In this document: piece by piece, positions 52,648 through 61,659 of the stretch
Numbering within the stretch: the stretch's first letter is position 1
Layout: each line of letters starts with the position of its first letter
NCBI GenBank assembly: GCA_963760405.1
Contig: CAVXCV010000004.1
Location: forward strand, 558,001-622,000
Origin: RYN-230 sp963760405
Lineage (GTDB): Bacteria; Actinomycetota; Actinomycetes; Streptosporangiales; Streptosporangiaceae
Length of the DNA: 64,000 bases
Direction: 5' to 3'
Notes under the pieces: generated by a model
The model's input: only the letters and a program-made list of their open reading frames with translations
What the model was told of the DNA's origin: nothing
The model's database searches: none
Made by a program: the position numbers and the translations under genes

Positions 52648-55600
52648 ATGGACCACCACGCCGACGCCTACCGCCTGCTTCGCCGGCCTGCCCCGGCCGC
52701 CGGGCCGCCCCGGCTGGACGAGGCCCAGCAGGCGGTGGTCGCTCATGCGGGCGGTCCGCTGCTCGTCCTGGCCGGGCCGGGCACGGGCAAGACCACCGCG
52801 ATCGTCGAGGCGGTGGTGGAGCGCATCACCGGCCGCCGGGTCGACCCGGAGCGGGTGCTCGTCCTCACCTTCAGCCGCAAGGCAGCGCAGGAGCTCAGAG
52901 AGCGGATCACCACCCGGCTGCGGCGGACCACCCGGCAGCCGCTCGCGCTGACCTTCCACAGCTATGCCTACGCGCTGGTGCGCCGGGAGTTCGTGCTGGC
53001 CTCGGACGTGCCGCCGACCCTGCTGTCCGGGCCGGAGCAGCTGCTGGAAGTCCGCCGGCTGCTCCGCGGCGAGGCGGCGAACGGCGCGCAGCGCTGGCCG
53101 GAACGCCTCCAGCCTGCCCTGGCCACCCGTGGGTTCGCCGCTGAGCTGCGTGACTTCCTGCTCCGGGCCGCCGAGCGCGGCCTGGACGGCCGCGGCCTGG
53201 CCCGGCTCGGCCGCGCGGCCGGCCGGGACGACTGGGCCGCCGCGGGCGGGTTCCTGGACCGGTACGCCGCGCGCTTCGACCTGGCCCCGGTCCCGGCTTA
53301 TGACTATGCGGAGATCGTCCGGATCGCGGCGGCCCTGCTCAGCCGGTCAGCTACCCGGGACCGGGAGCGCAAGGCCTACGACGTCGTCCTGGTGGACGAG
53401 TACCAGGACACCGACCCCGCGCAGGAAGCCCTCCTGCACGCGCTGGCCGGGGACGGCCGCGAGCTGATCGCGGTCGGTGACCCGGATCAGTCGATCTACG
53501 CGTTCCGCGGCGCCGACGTGCATGCGATGGAGCGGTTCACCGATGTCTTCCGCACCCCGGACGACCGGCCAGCCAGCGTGATCGCGCTGCGAACCTGCCG
53601 CCGCAGCGGCCCGGTCCTGCTGGCCGCGTCCCGGCGGATCGCCGCCCGGCTGCCGGCCGCGGCCGGGCTGGCCGCCGCCCCGGCCACACCGGCCGCACCA
53701 GGCCCGCGCCCCCGCCGCGGCCATCGTGACCTGGTCCCGCTGGACGGGGCCGAGCCCGGCACGATCCGGGTGATCGTCGCGACCAGCGCGAGCCAGGAGG
53801 CCGCGGTGATCGCCGATACGCTGCGCCGCGCCCACCTGCTGGACGGTGTCCCCTGGTCGTCCATGGCGGTCCTGGTCCGCTCCGCGGTCCAGCAGGTCCC
53901 GCTGCTGCGCCGGGCCCTGGCCACCGCCGGGGTGCCGGCCGTGGTGGCCGGCGATGAGCTGCCCCTCGCCGCGGAGCCTGGCGCCCGGCCGCTGCTCACC
54001 CTGCTGCGCTGTGCCCTGCAGCCCGGCGCGCTCGACGAGGAGACCGCCGCGGAGCTGCTCACCGGGCCGCTCGGCGGCACCGACACGGTCGGCCTGCGGC
54101 GGCTGCGCAGGTCGTTGCATACGGTGGAGGCAGCCGCCGACCTGCCCGTCACGGACCGGCCCCTGGGTACCGTCCTGCGCGACCCGCGGGTGCTCGGGCT
54201 GCTGGACGGCCCCGCCGTGGCCGCCGCGCGCCAGGTGGCCGGCCTGCTCGACCTGGCTCGCCGGACGGCCACGGGCAGCACCGGGCAGAGTAAGCCGGGC
54301 AGCGCCTATGAGGTGCTCTGGGCCGTGTGGGACGCGTCTGGGCTGGGGCCAGCCTGGCAGGCGGCCAGCGCGGCCGGCGGGTCCCCGGGGGAAGTGGCCG
54401 ACCGGGACCTGGATGCCGTGGTGGCACTGTTCGACGCCGCGGCCCGGTTCGAGGCCCGGCTGCCCCCTGGCTCGCCCGCGTTGTTCCTGGACAGCCTGTC
54501 CGGCCAGGAGATCCCCGGGGACAGCCTGGCCGACCAGGCCCCGGACGGCGATGCCGTGCGCATCCTCACCGCGCACCGGTCCAAGGGCCTGGAATGGGAT
54601 GTGGTCGTGGTCGCGGGCGTGCAGGAAGGCACCTGGCCTGACCTGCGCACCCGGTCGTCGTTGCTGGGCATGGACGAGCTGGTGGACGCGGCTGGCGAGG
54701 CCGCTGAGCCGGCCGCCTGGGGGCAGCCCGGCGGGGTGGACGCGGTGGCCGCCGCGCTCGCCGCCAAGCTGCTCAGCGAGGAGCGCAGGCTGTTCTATGT
54801 CGCGGTCACCCGGGCGCGCCGGACGCTGGTGGTCACCGCAGCCGGGGGCGAGGACAGCGAGGACCGGCCGTCCCGGTTCCTGGCCGAGCTGGCCGGGACG
54901 GAGCTGGAGATCGAGCAGATCGCCAGCACCGGGCGGCACTGGCTGTCGCTGCCCGCGCTGACTGCAGAGCTGCGCCGGGCCGCGGCCGACCCGGGCCGGC
55001 CTGTGCCGGTCCGCCAGGCGGCCGCCGCCCAGCTCGCCCGGCTGGCCGCCGCCGGGGTACGCGGCGCTCATCCCCGGCAGTGGTACGCGCTCAGTACGCT
55101 GTCCGACGCTGGCCCGATCACCACTGGGACCATCCGGCTCTCCCCGTCCCAGGTCGAGTCGTTCACCAAGTGCGGGCTGCGCTGGCTGCTGGAGGCCGCC
55201 GCCGGGGCGGGCTCCAGCGACGTGCTGCGGCATCTCGGCACCGTGATCCATGCGGCCGCGGTGCTGGCCGCCGAGGGCAGCGACGAGGCTGGCATCACCG
55301 AGCGCATCGACGAGATCTGGCACCACCTGGATTTCGGCAGCGCCTGGTACAGCGAGAAGCAGCGTGAGCTCGCGCAGCGGATGGTGGCCAAGTTCCTGGC
55401 CTGGCACCGTAGTAACCCCCGTGAGCTGGTCGCCGTCGAGCAGGCGCTGAAGGTCAGGATCGGCCAGGTGGAGATCACCGGCCGGGTGGACCGGCTGGAG
55501 CGCGACGACCAGGGCGGCGGGATCATCGTTGACCTGAAGACCGGGTCCGGGCGGCCCCCTGACGCGGACCTGGACCGCAACCCGCAGCTCGGCGTGTACC

Positions 55601-55887
55601 AGCTGGCCGTGCTGCTCGGCGCGTTCGAGCAGTTCGGCCTGACCGATCCGGGCGGCGCGGAACTGGTGCAGCTCGGCAAGGCGGGCCTGAAGGCCGAGGT
55701 CAAGGTGCAGCGGCAGCGTGCGCTGTCCGACGATCCGGACCCCGGCTGGGCCCAGGCCCTGGTGGAGACCGTGGCCGCGGGCATGGCAGGCCCGGTGTTC
55801 GGGGCTACCGTGAACCCGGGCTGCCGGGTTTGCCCGGTCGCCTCGTGCTGCCCGGTGCACCCGGACGGCGGGCAGGTGACCCCGTGA
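52648..55887 (+). CDS. adnA: AdnA-type helicase-nuclease subunit
   Basis: The product (1079 residues from ATG 52648) has a UvrD-type motor: Walker A LVLAGPGTGKTTAIVEA, Walker B LVDEYQDTDPAQEALL, QSIYAFRGAD, and motifs TAHRSKGLEWDVVVVAG and LFYVAVTRARRTL. The C-terminal nuclease domain (GRVDRLER, IIVDLKTGSG) is framed by cluster cysteines (FTKCGLRW and CRVCPVASC). AdnAB resects double-strand breaks in actinomycetes. The frame is open from 52591, but homology suggests MDHHADAYRLL. The stop overlaps the adnB start as GTGA. Confidence 0.9.
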   Translation: MDHHADAYRLLRRPAPAAGPPRLDEAQQAVVAHAGGPLLVLAGPGTGKTTAIVEAVVERITGRRVDPERVLVLTFSRKAAQELRERITTRLRRTTRQPLALTFHSYAYALVRREFVLASDVPPTLLSGPEQLLEVRRLLRGEAANGAQRWPERLQPALATRGFAAELRDFLLRAAERGLDGRGLARLGRAAGRDDWAAAGGFLDRYAARFDLAPVPAYDYAEIVRIAAALLSRSATRDRERKAYDVVLVDEYQDTDPAQEALLHALAGDGRELIAVGDPDQSIYAFRGADVHAMERFTDVFRTPDDRPASVIALRTCRRSGPVLLAASRRIAARLPAAAGLAAAPATPAAPGPRPRRGHRDLVPLDGAEPGTIRVIVATSASQEAAVIADTLRRAHLLDGVPWSSMAVLVRSAVQQVPLLRRALATAGVPAVVAGDELPLAAEPGARPLLTLLRCALQPGALDEETAAELLTGPLGGTDTVGLRRLRRSLHTVEAAADLPVTDRPLGTVLRDPRVLGLLDGPAVAAARQVAGLLDLARRTATGSTGQSKPGSAYEVLWAVWDASGLGPAWQAASAAGGSPGEVADRDLDAVVALFDAAARFEARLPPGSPALFLDSLSGQEIPGDSLADQAPDGDAVRILTAHRSKGLEWDVVVVAGVQEGTWPDLRTRSSLLGMDELVDAAGEAAEPAAWGQPGGVDAVAAALAAKLLSEERRLFYVAVTRARRTLVVTAAGGEDSEDRPSRFLAELAGTELEIEQIASTGRHWLSLPALTAELRRAAADPGRPVPVRQAAAAQLARLAAAGVRGAHPRQWYALSTLSDAGPITTGTIRLSPSQVESFTKCGLRWLLEAAAGAGSSDVLRHLGTVIHAAAVLAAEGSDEAGITERIDEIWHHLDFGSAWYSEKQRELAQRMVAKFLAWHRSNPRELVAVEQALKVRIGQVEITGRVDRLERDDQGGGIIVDLKTGSGRPPDADLDRNPQLGVYQLAVLLGAFEQFGLTDPGGAELVQLGKAGLKAEVKVQRQRALSDDPDPGWAQALVETVAAGMAGPVFGATVNPGCRVCPVASCCPVHPDGGQVTP

Positions 55888-57587
55888 GGTACAGCCCGGC
55901 CCAGCTGGCCCGGTTGCTCGGGGTGGCCGAGCCGACCGCGGAGCAGGCGGCCGTCATCGCGGCTCCGGTGCAGCCGCTGGCGGTGATCGCCGGGGCGGGC
56001 TCGGGCAAGAGCGAGACCATGGCCGCCCGGCTGGTCTGGCTGGTCGCGAACGGCCTGGTCCGGCCGGAGCGGGTGCTCGGCCTGACCTTCACCCGGAAGG
56101 CCGCGGCCGAGCTCGGCCATCGCGTCCGGTTCCGGCTGGACGGCCTGCGCCGGGCCGGGCTGGACGGGATAGCCCCGGGGCAGGCCGCGCCGGATCGGGC
56201 TGGGCCGGATCGGGCTGGGCCGGATTGGGCTGGGCCGGATTGGGCTGGGCCCGAGCAGGCCGCCCCGCCGGGCGGTGATGCTGGTCTGCTCGGTGAGCCG
56301 GTGGTGTCCACCTACCACGCGTACGCCGCGCGGCTGGTCACCGACCATGCGCTGCGGGAGGCGCTCGAACCGACCCTCCGCCTGATCACCCCGGCGGTGG
56401 CCTGGCAGATCGCGGCCAAGGTGGTCGCCGCCTACGGCGGCCCGATGGACAACGTGCCGTGGTCGCCGCCCGCGGTCACCGCGGCGGTGCTCGCCCTGGC
56501 GGGCGAGCTGGCCGAGCACCTGCGCGGCCCGGCCGACGTGACAGCGGTGGGGGATTGGCTGGATGCGCAGTACCAGGCGCTGCCCGGCCGGGTTCCGGCT
56601 GCGGTGCGCAAGGTCCTCGAGTGCCAGCGGACCCGGGAACAGCTGATCCCGATGGTGGCCGGGTACAGCCGGGCCAAGGCCGGGCGGGAAGTGCTTGACC
56701 ACGGCGACCAGATGGCGCTGGCGGCCCGGATCGCGGTCCGCCATCCCGAGGTGGGCCTGGCCGAACGCGGCCGCTACCAGGTGGTCCTGCTCGATGAGTA
56801 CCAGGACACCAGCCATGCCCAGCTGGTCCTGCTGCGCGCCCTGTTCGGTGGCGGCCACCCGGTGACCGCGGTGGGCGACCCCTGTCAGTCGATCTACGGC
56901 TGGCGCGGTGCCAGCGCGGGCAACCTGCGCCGGTTCGCCCGCGATTTCGCGGCCCGGCCGGGGCGGCCAGCCGAGGTCCGCCAGCTGTCCACGAGTTTCC
57001 GTAACACCGGCCGGGTGCTCGATGCGGCCGCCGCAGTCCAGGAGCAGCTGCGGGCCGCGGCGCCAGAGGTGCCCCGGCTGATCCCGCCGCCCGGCCGGGC
57101 CGACCGCGGCCAGGTGGTCTGCGCGCTGACCCGGACCGTCGCGGACGAGGCCGAATGGGTCGCCCAGCAGGTCAGCGCGCTGCTAGCGCGTCCGCCGGGA
57201 ATGGCCCCGGATGGCCTGCCGTGGCCGGACGGCAGCACCGATAGCATCCGGCCGTCAGACATCGCCGTACTCTGCCGCAAGCGGTCCCAGTTCCCGGCGC
57301 TGCGTACCGCGCTCGAGGCGCTGGGCATCCCGGTCGAGGTGGTCGGCCTGGGCGGGCTGCTCGCGGTGCCCGAGGTCGCGGACATCGTGGCCACGTTGCG
57401 GGTGCTGCACGATCCCAGCGCGTCCGGGCCGCTGGCCCGCCTGCTGACCGGCCCGCGCTGGCGGATCGGCCCGCGGGACCTGGTCGCCCTCGGCCGCCGC
57501 GCCCGGGCGCTGGCCCGCGAGCAACGCGAGCCGGCTAACAGAGCGCAGCGCGAGCCGGCTAACAGAGCGCAGCGCGAGGCCGGCTAA
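55884..57587 (+). pseudogene. adnB: AdnB helicase-nuclease, 5' part (frameshifted gene)
   Basis: This is the N-terminal half of the second subunit: Walker A VIAGAGSGKSETMAARL, LTFTRKAAAELGHRV, Walker B LLDEYQDTSHAQLVLLRALF and QSIYGWRGA. It starts at GTG 55884, coupled to adnA. A PDRAG/PDWAG array is inserted near residue 104. After LAREQ the frame enters a 24-bp array coding for EPANRAQR, where an extra G in the third unit causes a stop at 57585-57587. The C-terminal half continues in the next frame without a stop. Dropping the one base restores a protein of about 1180 residues. Confidence 0.88.
56193..56252 (+). repeat. 15-bp tandem array (four units) in adnB
   Basis: Two units GATCGGGCTGGGCCG and two units with GATTGG encode PDRAG and PDWAG pentapeptides inside the first motor domain, between the GxT-type motif Ia region and VVSTYHAYAARL. 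The frame is kept. Confidence 0.9.
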
Positions 57588-57624
57588 CAGAGCGCAGCGC
57601 GAGCCGGCTAACAGAGCGCAGCGC
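57528..57624 (+). repeat. 24-bp tandem array (four units) containing the adnB frameshift
   Basis: Units at 57528-57551, 57552-57575 and 57601-57624 are 24 bases long. The third unit, 57576-57600, is identical apart from one extra G (GAGG for GAG) and is 25 bases long. Each 24-base unit is eight codons, EPANRAQR. Confidence 0.97.
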
Positions 57625-59430
57625 GAGCCAGCTCCCGTCGGCTCAGCGCAACGGTCCCCGGCCGATCCAGGGCAGCGCACGGGGCCGGACGACGCCCTGG
57701 CCCGTGCGGTCACCGACCTCACCACCGATGCGGGCAGCCTGGTGGAAGCCCTCGATGACCTCGGGGAACCCACCGCTTACTCACCGGCCGGCCACGCCCG
57801 GCTCGCCGCGCTCGCCACTGAGCTCCGTGAGCTCCGTTCCCGGGTGGCCCGGCCGTTGCCCGACTTGGTTGGCGAGGTGGAACGGGTGCTGGGCCTGGAC
57901 ATCGAGGTCGGGGCCCGGGCCGGCCGGGACCCAGCCAGCGCCCGGGCTGACCTGGACGCGTTCGCGGACGCCGCGGCCGCCTTCGCGGGCGATCAGGAGG
58001 AGCCGACCCTGGGCGCTTTCCTCGCCTACCTGACCGCGGCCGAGGACGAGGAATTCGGCCTGGAGGTCGGCCGGGTGGGCGACACTGACACCGTTACCCT
58101 GGCCACCGTGCACGCGGCCAAGGGCCTGCAATGGCCCGCGGTGCTCGTGCCCGGGCTCGCGGCGGGAAAGAAATCGCAGGTCTTCCCGGCCAAGCCGAGG
58201 TTCAGCACGCGCTGGACGGACAACCCGCGGCTGCTCCCGTTCCGGCTCCGGGGCGACGCCGGCGACCTGCCTGCCCTGCCCGACCTCAGCGCGGATGCCC
58301 TGGCGTCGTTCGGAGAGGCGTGCGCCGACCGGGATCTCGCCGAGGAACGGCGGCTGGCTTACGTGGCGACGACCCGGGCCGCGTACTGGCTGGCCTGCTC
58401 GGGCTACTGGTGGGGCGATGGCTCGTCACCGCTCGGCCCGTCCGAGTTCCTCGAGGAAGTGCGCACCGCGTGCCTGGCCGGGGCCGGCACCGTGGCTTAC
58501 TGGGCCGCGCCGCCCGAGGAGGGCAGCGAGAACCCGGTGCTGGCCGAGCCTCCCTCGGCCAGCTGGCCAGCGGCGCCGGGTGGCGCCGCCTACCAGGCCG
58601 TGCAGGAGGCCGCCGCGCTGGTGCACGGTGCTCTGGAACACGGTGCTCTGGAACACGGTGCCGTGGAACACCGCGCGCCGCCGCCCGGGCCAGGCCAGCT
58701 GTCCGAAGCGGATCAGGCGCTCGTGGCTGCCTGGGCCCGGGACACCGAGCTGTTGCTGGCCGAACGCCAGGAGCGCCGAGGTGAGGCAGCTGGGGCGGTC
58801 TGGCTGCCCGCCCGGCTGTCCGTGTCCTCGCTGGTAGTGATGGCCCGCGACCCGGCCGAGCTGGCCCGGCAGATCCGGCGGCCGATGCCGCGCCCGCCCG
58901 CGCCGCAGGCCCGCCGGGGCACCGCGTTCCACCGCTGGCTGGAGGAGCGGTTCGGGCAGCAGCGGCTCATCGACCCGGATGACCTGCTCGGTGCGGCGGA
59001 CGATCTGGCCGCGGACGACCCGGCCGAGCAGGATGCCGCTGACCTGGCCGTGCTGCGGGACCAGTTCGAGGCGGGCGAGTGGGGCAACCGGTGGCCGCTG
59101 GAGGTGGAGGTCCCGTTCGAGACCCTGGTGGCCGGCCGCCCGGTCCGCGGCCGGATCGACGCGGTGTTCGCAGACGCCCCGCAGCGCGGCTTCGACGTGG
59201 TGGACTGGAAGACCGGCCAGCCGCCTGGCTCGGCCGCCGAGCACCAGGCGGCGGCCGTGCAGCTCGCTGCCTACCGGCTCGCCTGGGCGCAGCTCGCCGG
59301 GGTGCCTGCCGATCAGGTCCGGGCGGCGTTCTACTACGTGCGGCACGGCCTCACGCTGCGTCCGGCGGACCTGCTGGACGAGGCCGGGCTGGCCGCGCTC
59401 ATCGAGCAGGTCCCGGCCCGGGCCTCCTGA
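57588..59430 (+). pseudogene. adnB: AdnB helicase-nuclease, 3' part (frameshifted gene)
   Basis: This frame continues the adnB motor after the extra G: EALDDLGEPTAYSPAGHARL, the helicase motif VTLATVHAAKGLQWPAVLVP and motif VI RRLAYVATTRAAYWL. The RecB-type nuclease domain follows: RGTAFHRWLEERFG, VRGRIDAVFAD and VVDWKTGQPPGSAAEHQA. If translated alone it would start at GTG 57742, which has no ribosome site, and would lack the ATP-binding loop. A GALEH array of three 15-bp units lies at 58627-58671. The gene ends at a bidirectional hairpin. AdnAB function is probably impaired unless the shift is bypassed or is a sequence error. Confidence 0.88.
58627..58671 (+). repeat. 15-bp tandem array (three units) in the adnB 3' part
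   Basis: GGTGCTCTGGAACAC twice and GGTGCCGTGGAACAC once encode GALEH, GALEH and GAVEH. The frame is kept. Confidence 0.88.
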
Positions 59431-59460
59431 CGGCGGGCCGGCCACCGGCCGGCCCGCCGT
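59430..59460. terminator. Perfect bidirectional hairpin between adnB and the GIDE-domain gene
   Basis: Bases 59430-59443 and 59447-59460 are exact reverse complements (14-base stem, core GGCGGGCCGGCC) around the loop ACC. The hairpin fills the whole gap between the two convergent stop codons and takes in one base of each. No T run. Confidence 0.7.
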
Positions 59461-60320
59461 CATCGGATCAGCGAGGCGCCGGACATCACCATCACCACGG
59501 CCGATACCGCGAAGAACGCGAGACCGGCCAGGCCGAAGGCGACCGATACCCGGCGGGAGCGCCGGCCGCCCTGGGTCAACCCCTCGGCCAGGCCGTTGAC
59601 GGAGACGGCCGGCAGATGACCGAACGGGGCGAGCACGGGCTGGCCACGATCCTCCGCCGCGATGCCGAAGACGCAGAACGGCACGCCGGGCCGGACGACT
59701 TCCTCGGTCACCCGGTAGCCAATGGTCTGGAATTCCGCGTCGGCGAACCGGCTCAGCAGGCTGGCCGGGAACATCGGGTGGCCGAGCACCCGGCCGATCG
59801 CGCCGTACCGGTAGCGCCAGGGCTCCGGGCCTTGTTCGCTGGTCTCGTCGGCCGCTATTTCCCGGGGGTAGAGCAGGGCCAGCGAACGGTCGAGCACCGT
59901 GGGGGCCAGCAGCACGCAGCCCGAGTCGTCCTGAAGTGCGAAAGGGCCCGAGTCCTGGTCCCAGACCCGCTGCTCCGCCCGCACGGACTGCGGGCTCCAC
60001 CCGTCGCCGCTGTCCTGCCAGTGCACGCCGGTGTAGATGCGGTACAGCCGTTCCCGGTGCCACACGCACGGGGTGCCGGAGACCGGTCCGGTCAGCAGGC
60101 CCTGTGGCCCCGCGGCGGACCTGCCAGACACGTGCACCGCGGTGCCATCTCGGTGGACATCGCCGCAGCTGGCGGTCCCTGCCCGGGCCGCCACCCGCCC
60201 GCCAGCGCCGAGCCGGGAGCCAATGAAGAACATGATCGCCGCGCAGGTTAAGCAGAAGCCGCCGGGGATCCACAGCAGCGCGACCGCCAGTTCCGCCAGC
60301 TTGGGTGAACTCGTGGCCAT
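59460..60320 (-). CDS. GIDE-domain membrane protein
   Basis: From ATG 60320 (GGAG five bases upstream) the 286-residue protein has an N-terminal helix (LAVALLWIPGGFCLTCAAIM) and a central domain with LLTGPVSGTPCVWHRERLYR, CVLLAPTVLDRSLALLYPRE and FGIAAEDRGQPVLAP. A C-terminal helix (SVAFGLAGLAFFAVSAVVMV) follows. The SGTPCVWHR pattern is that of the GIDE/BAM domain shared with mitochondrial E3 ligase MUL1; no RING finger is present. The bacterial role is unknown. The frame is open upstream to 60374. Confidence 0.7.
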   Translation of the reverse strand: MATSSPKLAELAVALLWIPGGFCLTCAAIMFFIGSRLGAGGRVAARAGTASCGDVHRDGTAVHVSGRSAAGPQGLLTGPVSGTPCVWHRERLYRIYTGVHWQDSGDGWSPQSVRAEQRVWDQDSGPFALQDDSGCVLLAPTVLDRSLALLYPREIAADETSEQGPEPWRYRYGAIGRVLGHPMFPASLLSRFADAEFQTIGYRVTEEVVRPGVPFCVFGIAAEDRGQPVLAPFGHLPAVSVNGLAEGLTQGGRRSRRVSVAFGLAGLAFFAVSAVVMVMSGASLIR

Positions 60321-60394
60321 GACCACTCCAGACCTCCGGGGCAGGGCGAACCGCGACCGCATCACCTGTGACACGGCGGCTGGCGGCCCCAGGT

Positions 60395-60700
60395 TCAGCC
60401 GGACTGCTCTGCGGCGAGGTGGCGTTCGATCGTGTCCACCTTGCCGGTGATCGCGCCGGTCACCCCGGGCCGGATGTCAGCCTTGAGGACCACGCTGACC
60501 CGCGGCGCCTGGGCGGCAACGGCATCCACGGCCCGCTTGACCACGCCCATCACCTCGTCCCAGTCGCCCTCCAGCGTGGTGAACATGGCGTCGGTCTGGT
60601 TCGGCAGCCCACTGTCGCGGACCACCCGCACCGCGTCCGCCACGTACTTCCCTACGTCGTCACCGACCCCGAGTGGGGTAACCGAGAACGCGACCAGCAT
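60395..60700 (-). CDS. Thiamine-binding (MTH1187/YkoF-like) family protein
   Basis: The 101-residue protein has the ferredoxin-like fold of the MTH1187 family: MLVAFSVTPLGVGDDVGKYV, AMFTTLEGDWDEVMGVVKRA and VSVVLKADIRPGVTGAI. Some members bind thiamine or related molecules; the role here is unproven. GAGGAGGAG stands about six bases before ATG 60700. The start lies within the last 49 bases of the upstream membrane-protein frame. Confidence 0.87.
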   Translation of the reverse strand: MLVAFSVTPLGVGDDVGKYVADAVRVVRDSGLPNQTDAMFTTLEGDWDEVMGVVKRAVDAVAAQAPRVSVVLKADIRPGVTGAITGKVDTIERHLAAEQSG

Positions 60701-61473
60701 CTCTGCTCCTCCTCTTCCGGCGCCCGGGCCGGTGGTTCATTCTCGTTGTGATTTTTAGGCCGTAGGTCACCACGATCAGGGCCTGGTCGGCGCGCAGGTG
60801 CCGGGACGGCGGCGGAGGCAGCCCAGGGGAGCAGGAGCCAGGCGGACAGGGTGAGCGGGTAGACCGCATAGCCGAACCTGGCCGCCGGGGCGAAGACGAA
60901 CATCAGGGCCAGGCCGATCACCAGCCGCCACCCCGCGGCCTGGGCGTCCCGCGGTGGCCGGGCGATGAGCGAGGCGGCCACGGCCAGGCCGGCCAGCAGC
61001 ACCAGCGCGATGGCGGCCCAGTGGCCCCAGCCCCAGGCCTGCGCGATCAGGTGCCCGGGCAGGTAACTGGCCGCCGGGGTGTGGATCTTCGTCAGGCCGA
61101 GCGGAAACAGGATCGTGTTAACCGCCACGGTGCCGGGCTGCGCGATCAGCGCCCCCCCGGCGCTGATCAGGACGGCCAGCCTGATCCCGTGCCGTGGCCA
61201 GGCCAGTGCGGCCGTCGCGGCCAGCCCGTACGAGCCAGCCGCGAGCAGTCCCCACCAGCGTTGCGGGGGATTGCCGCTGACGGCGGCCAGCCCGCAGGCG
61301 AACAGCGCGCACACCGTGAGCAGGGCCACCGCCGCAGGCCGCGGCCGTGCCGCCACGGCGGCCCGCACCCTGGCCGGCCAGGCCCGGCCCGGCCAGGCCC
61401 GGCCCGGTACCTGGCCGGGCTCCTGGTCCCGGCTGCCGGTGCCGCGGGGCGGCCGGGTCAGCGGTAGCGTCAT
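60652..61473 (-). CDS. Small polytopic membrane protein, possibly a GT87-like remnant
   Basis: The 273-residue frame has about five membrane helices (VALLTVCALFACGLAAVSG, WAAIALVLLAGLAVAASLI). The segment FAPAARFGYAVYPLTLSAWL looks like the C-terminal helices of GT87-type mannosyltransferases, whose catalytic N-terminal part is absent. The last 40 residues are polar, lack homology and overlap the next gene's start, so the real end may be nearer residue 230 if a frameshift is present. The N-terminus has a short GRAWP repeat. Confidence 0.55.
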   Translation of the reverse strand: MTLPLTRPPRGTGSRDQEPGQVPGRAWPGRAWPARVRAAVAARPRPAAVALLTVCALFACGLAAVSGNPPQRWWGLLAAGSYGLAATAALAWPRHGIRLAVLISAGGALIAQPGTVAVNTILFPLGLTKIHTPAASYLPGHLIAQAWGWGHWAAIALVLLAGLAVAASLIARPPRDAQAAGWRLVIGLALMFVFAPAARFGYAVYPLTLSAWLLLPWAASAAVPAPARRPGPDRGDLRPKNHNENEPPARAPEEEEQRCWSRSRLPHSGSVTT

Positions 61474-61659
61474 GGGTCACGACGCTATGAGGCGGGGGCC
61501 GCCCAGGTCGTCATGCCCGAGGGTGATCTCTGCCCTCGTCCCTGGGATGAGCATGCACCCAGCGGATGACGCGGCCGGGCCAACCCTCCTGCGTGGCTGC
61601 CCAGGCCCGGTGGTCAGTAGAGTGCCGGGCAGGACTTGGCGAGGAGGCGTGCGCGGTCT

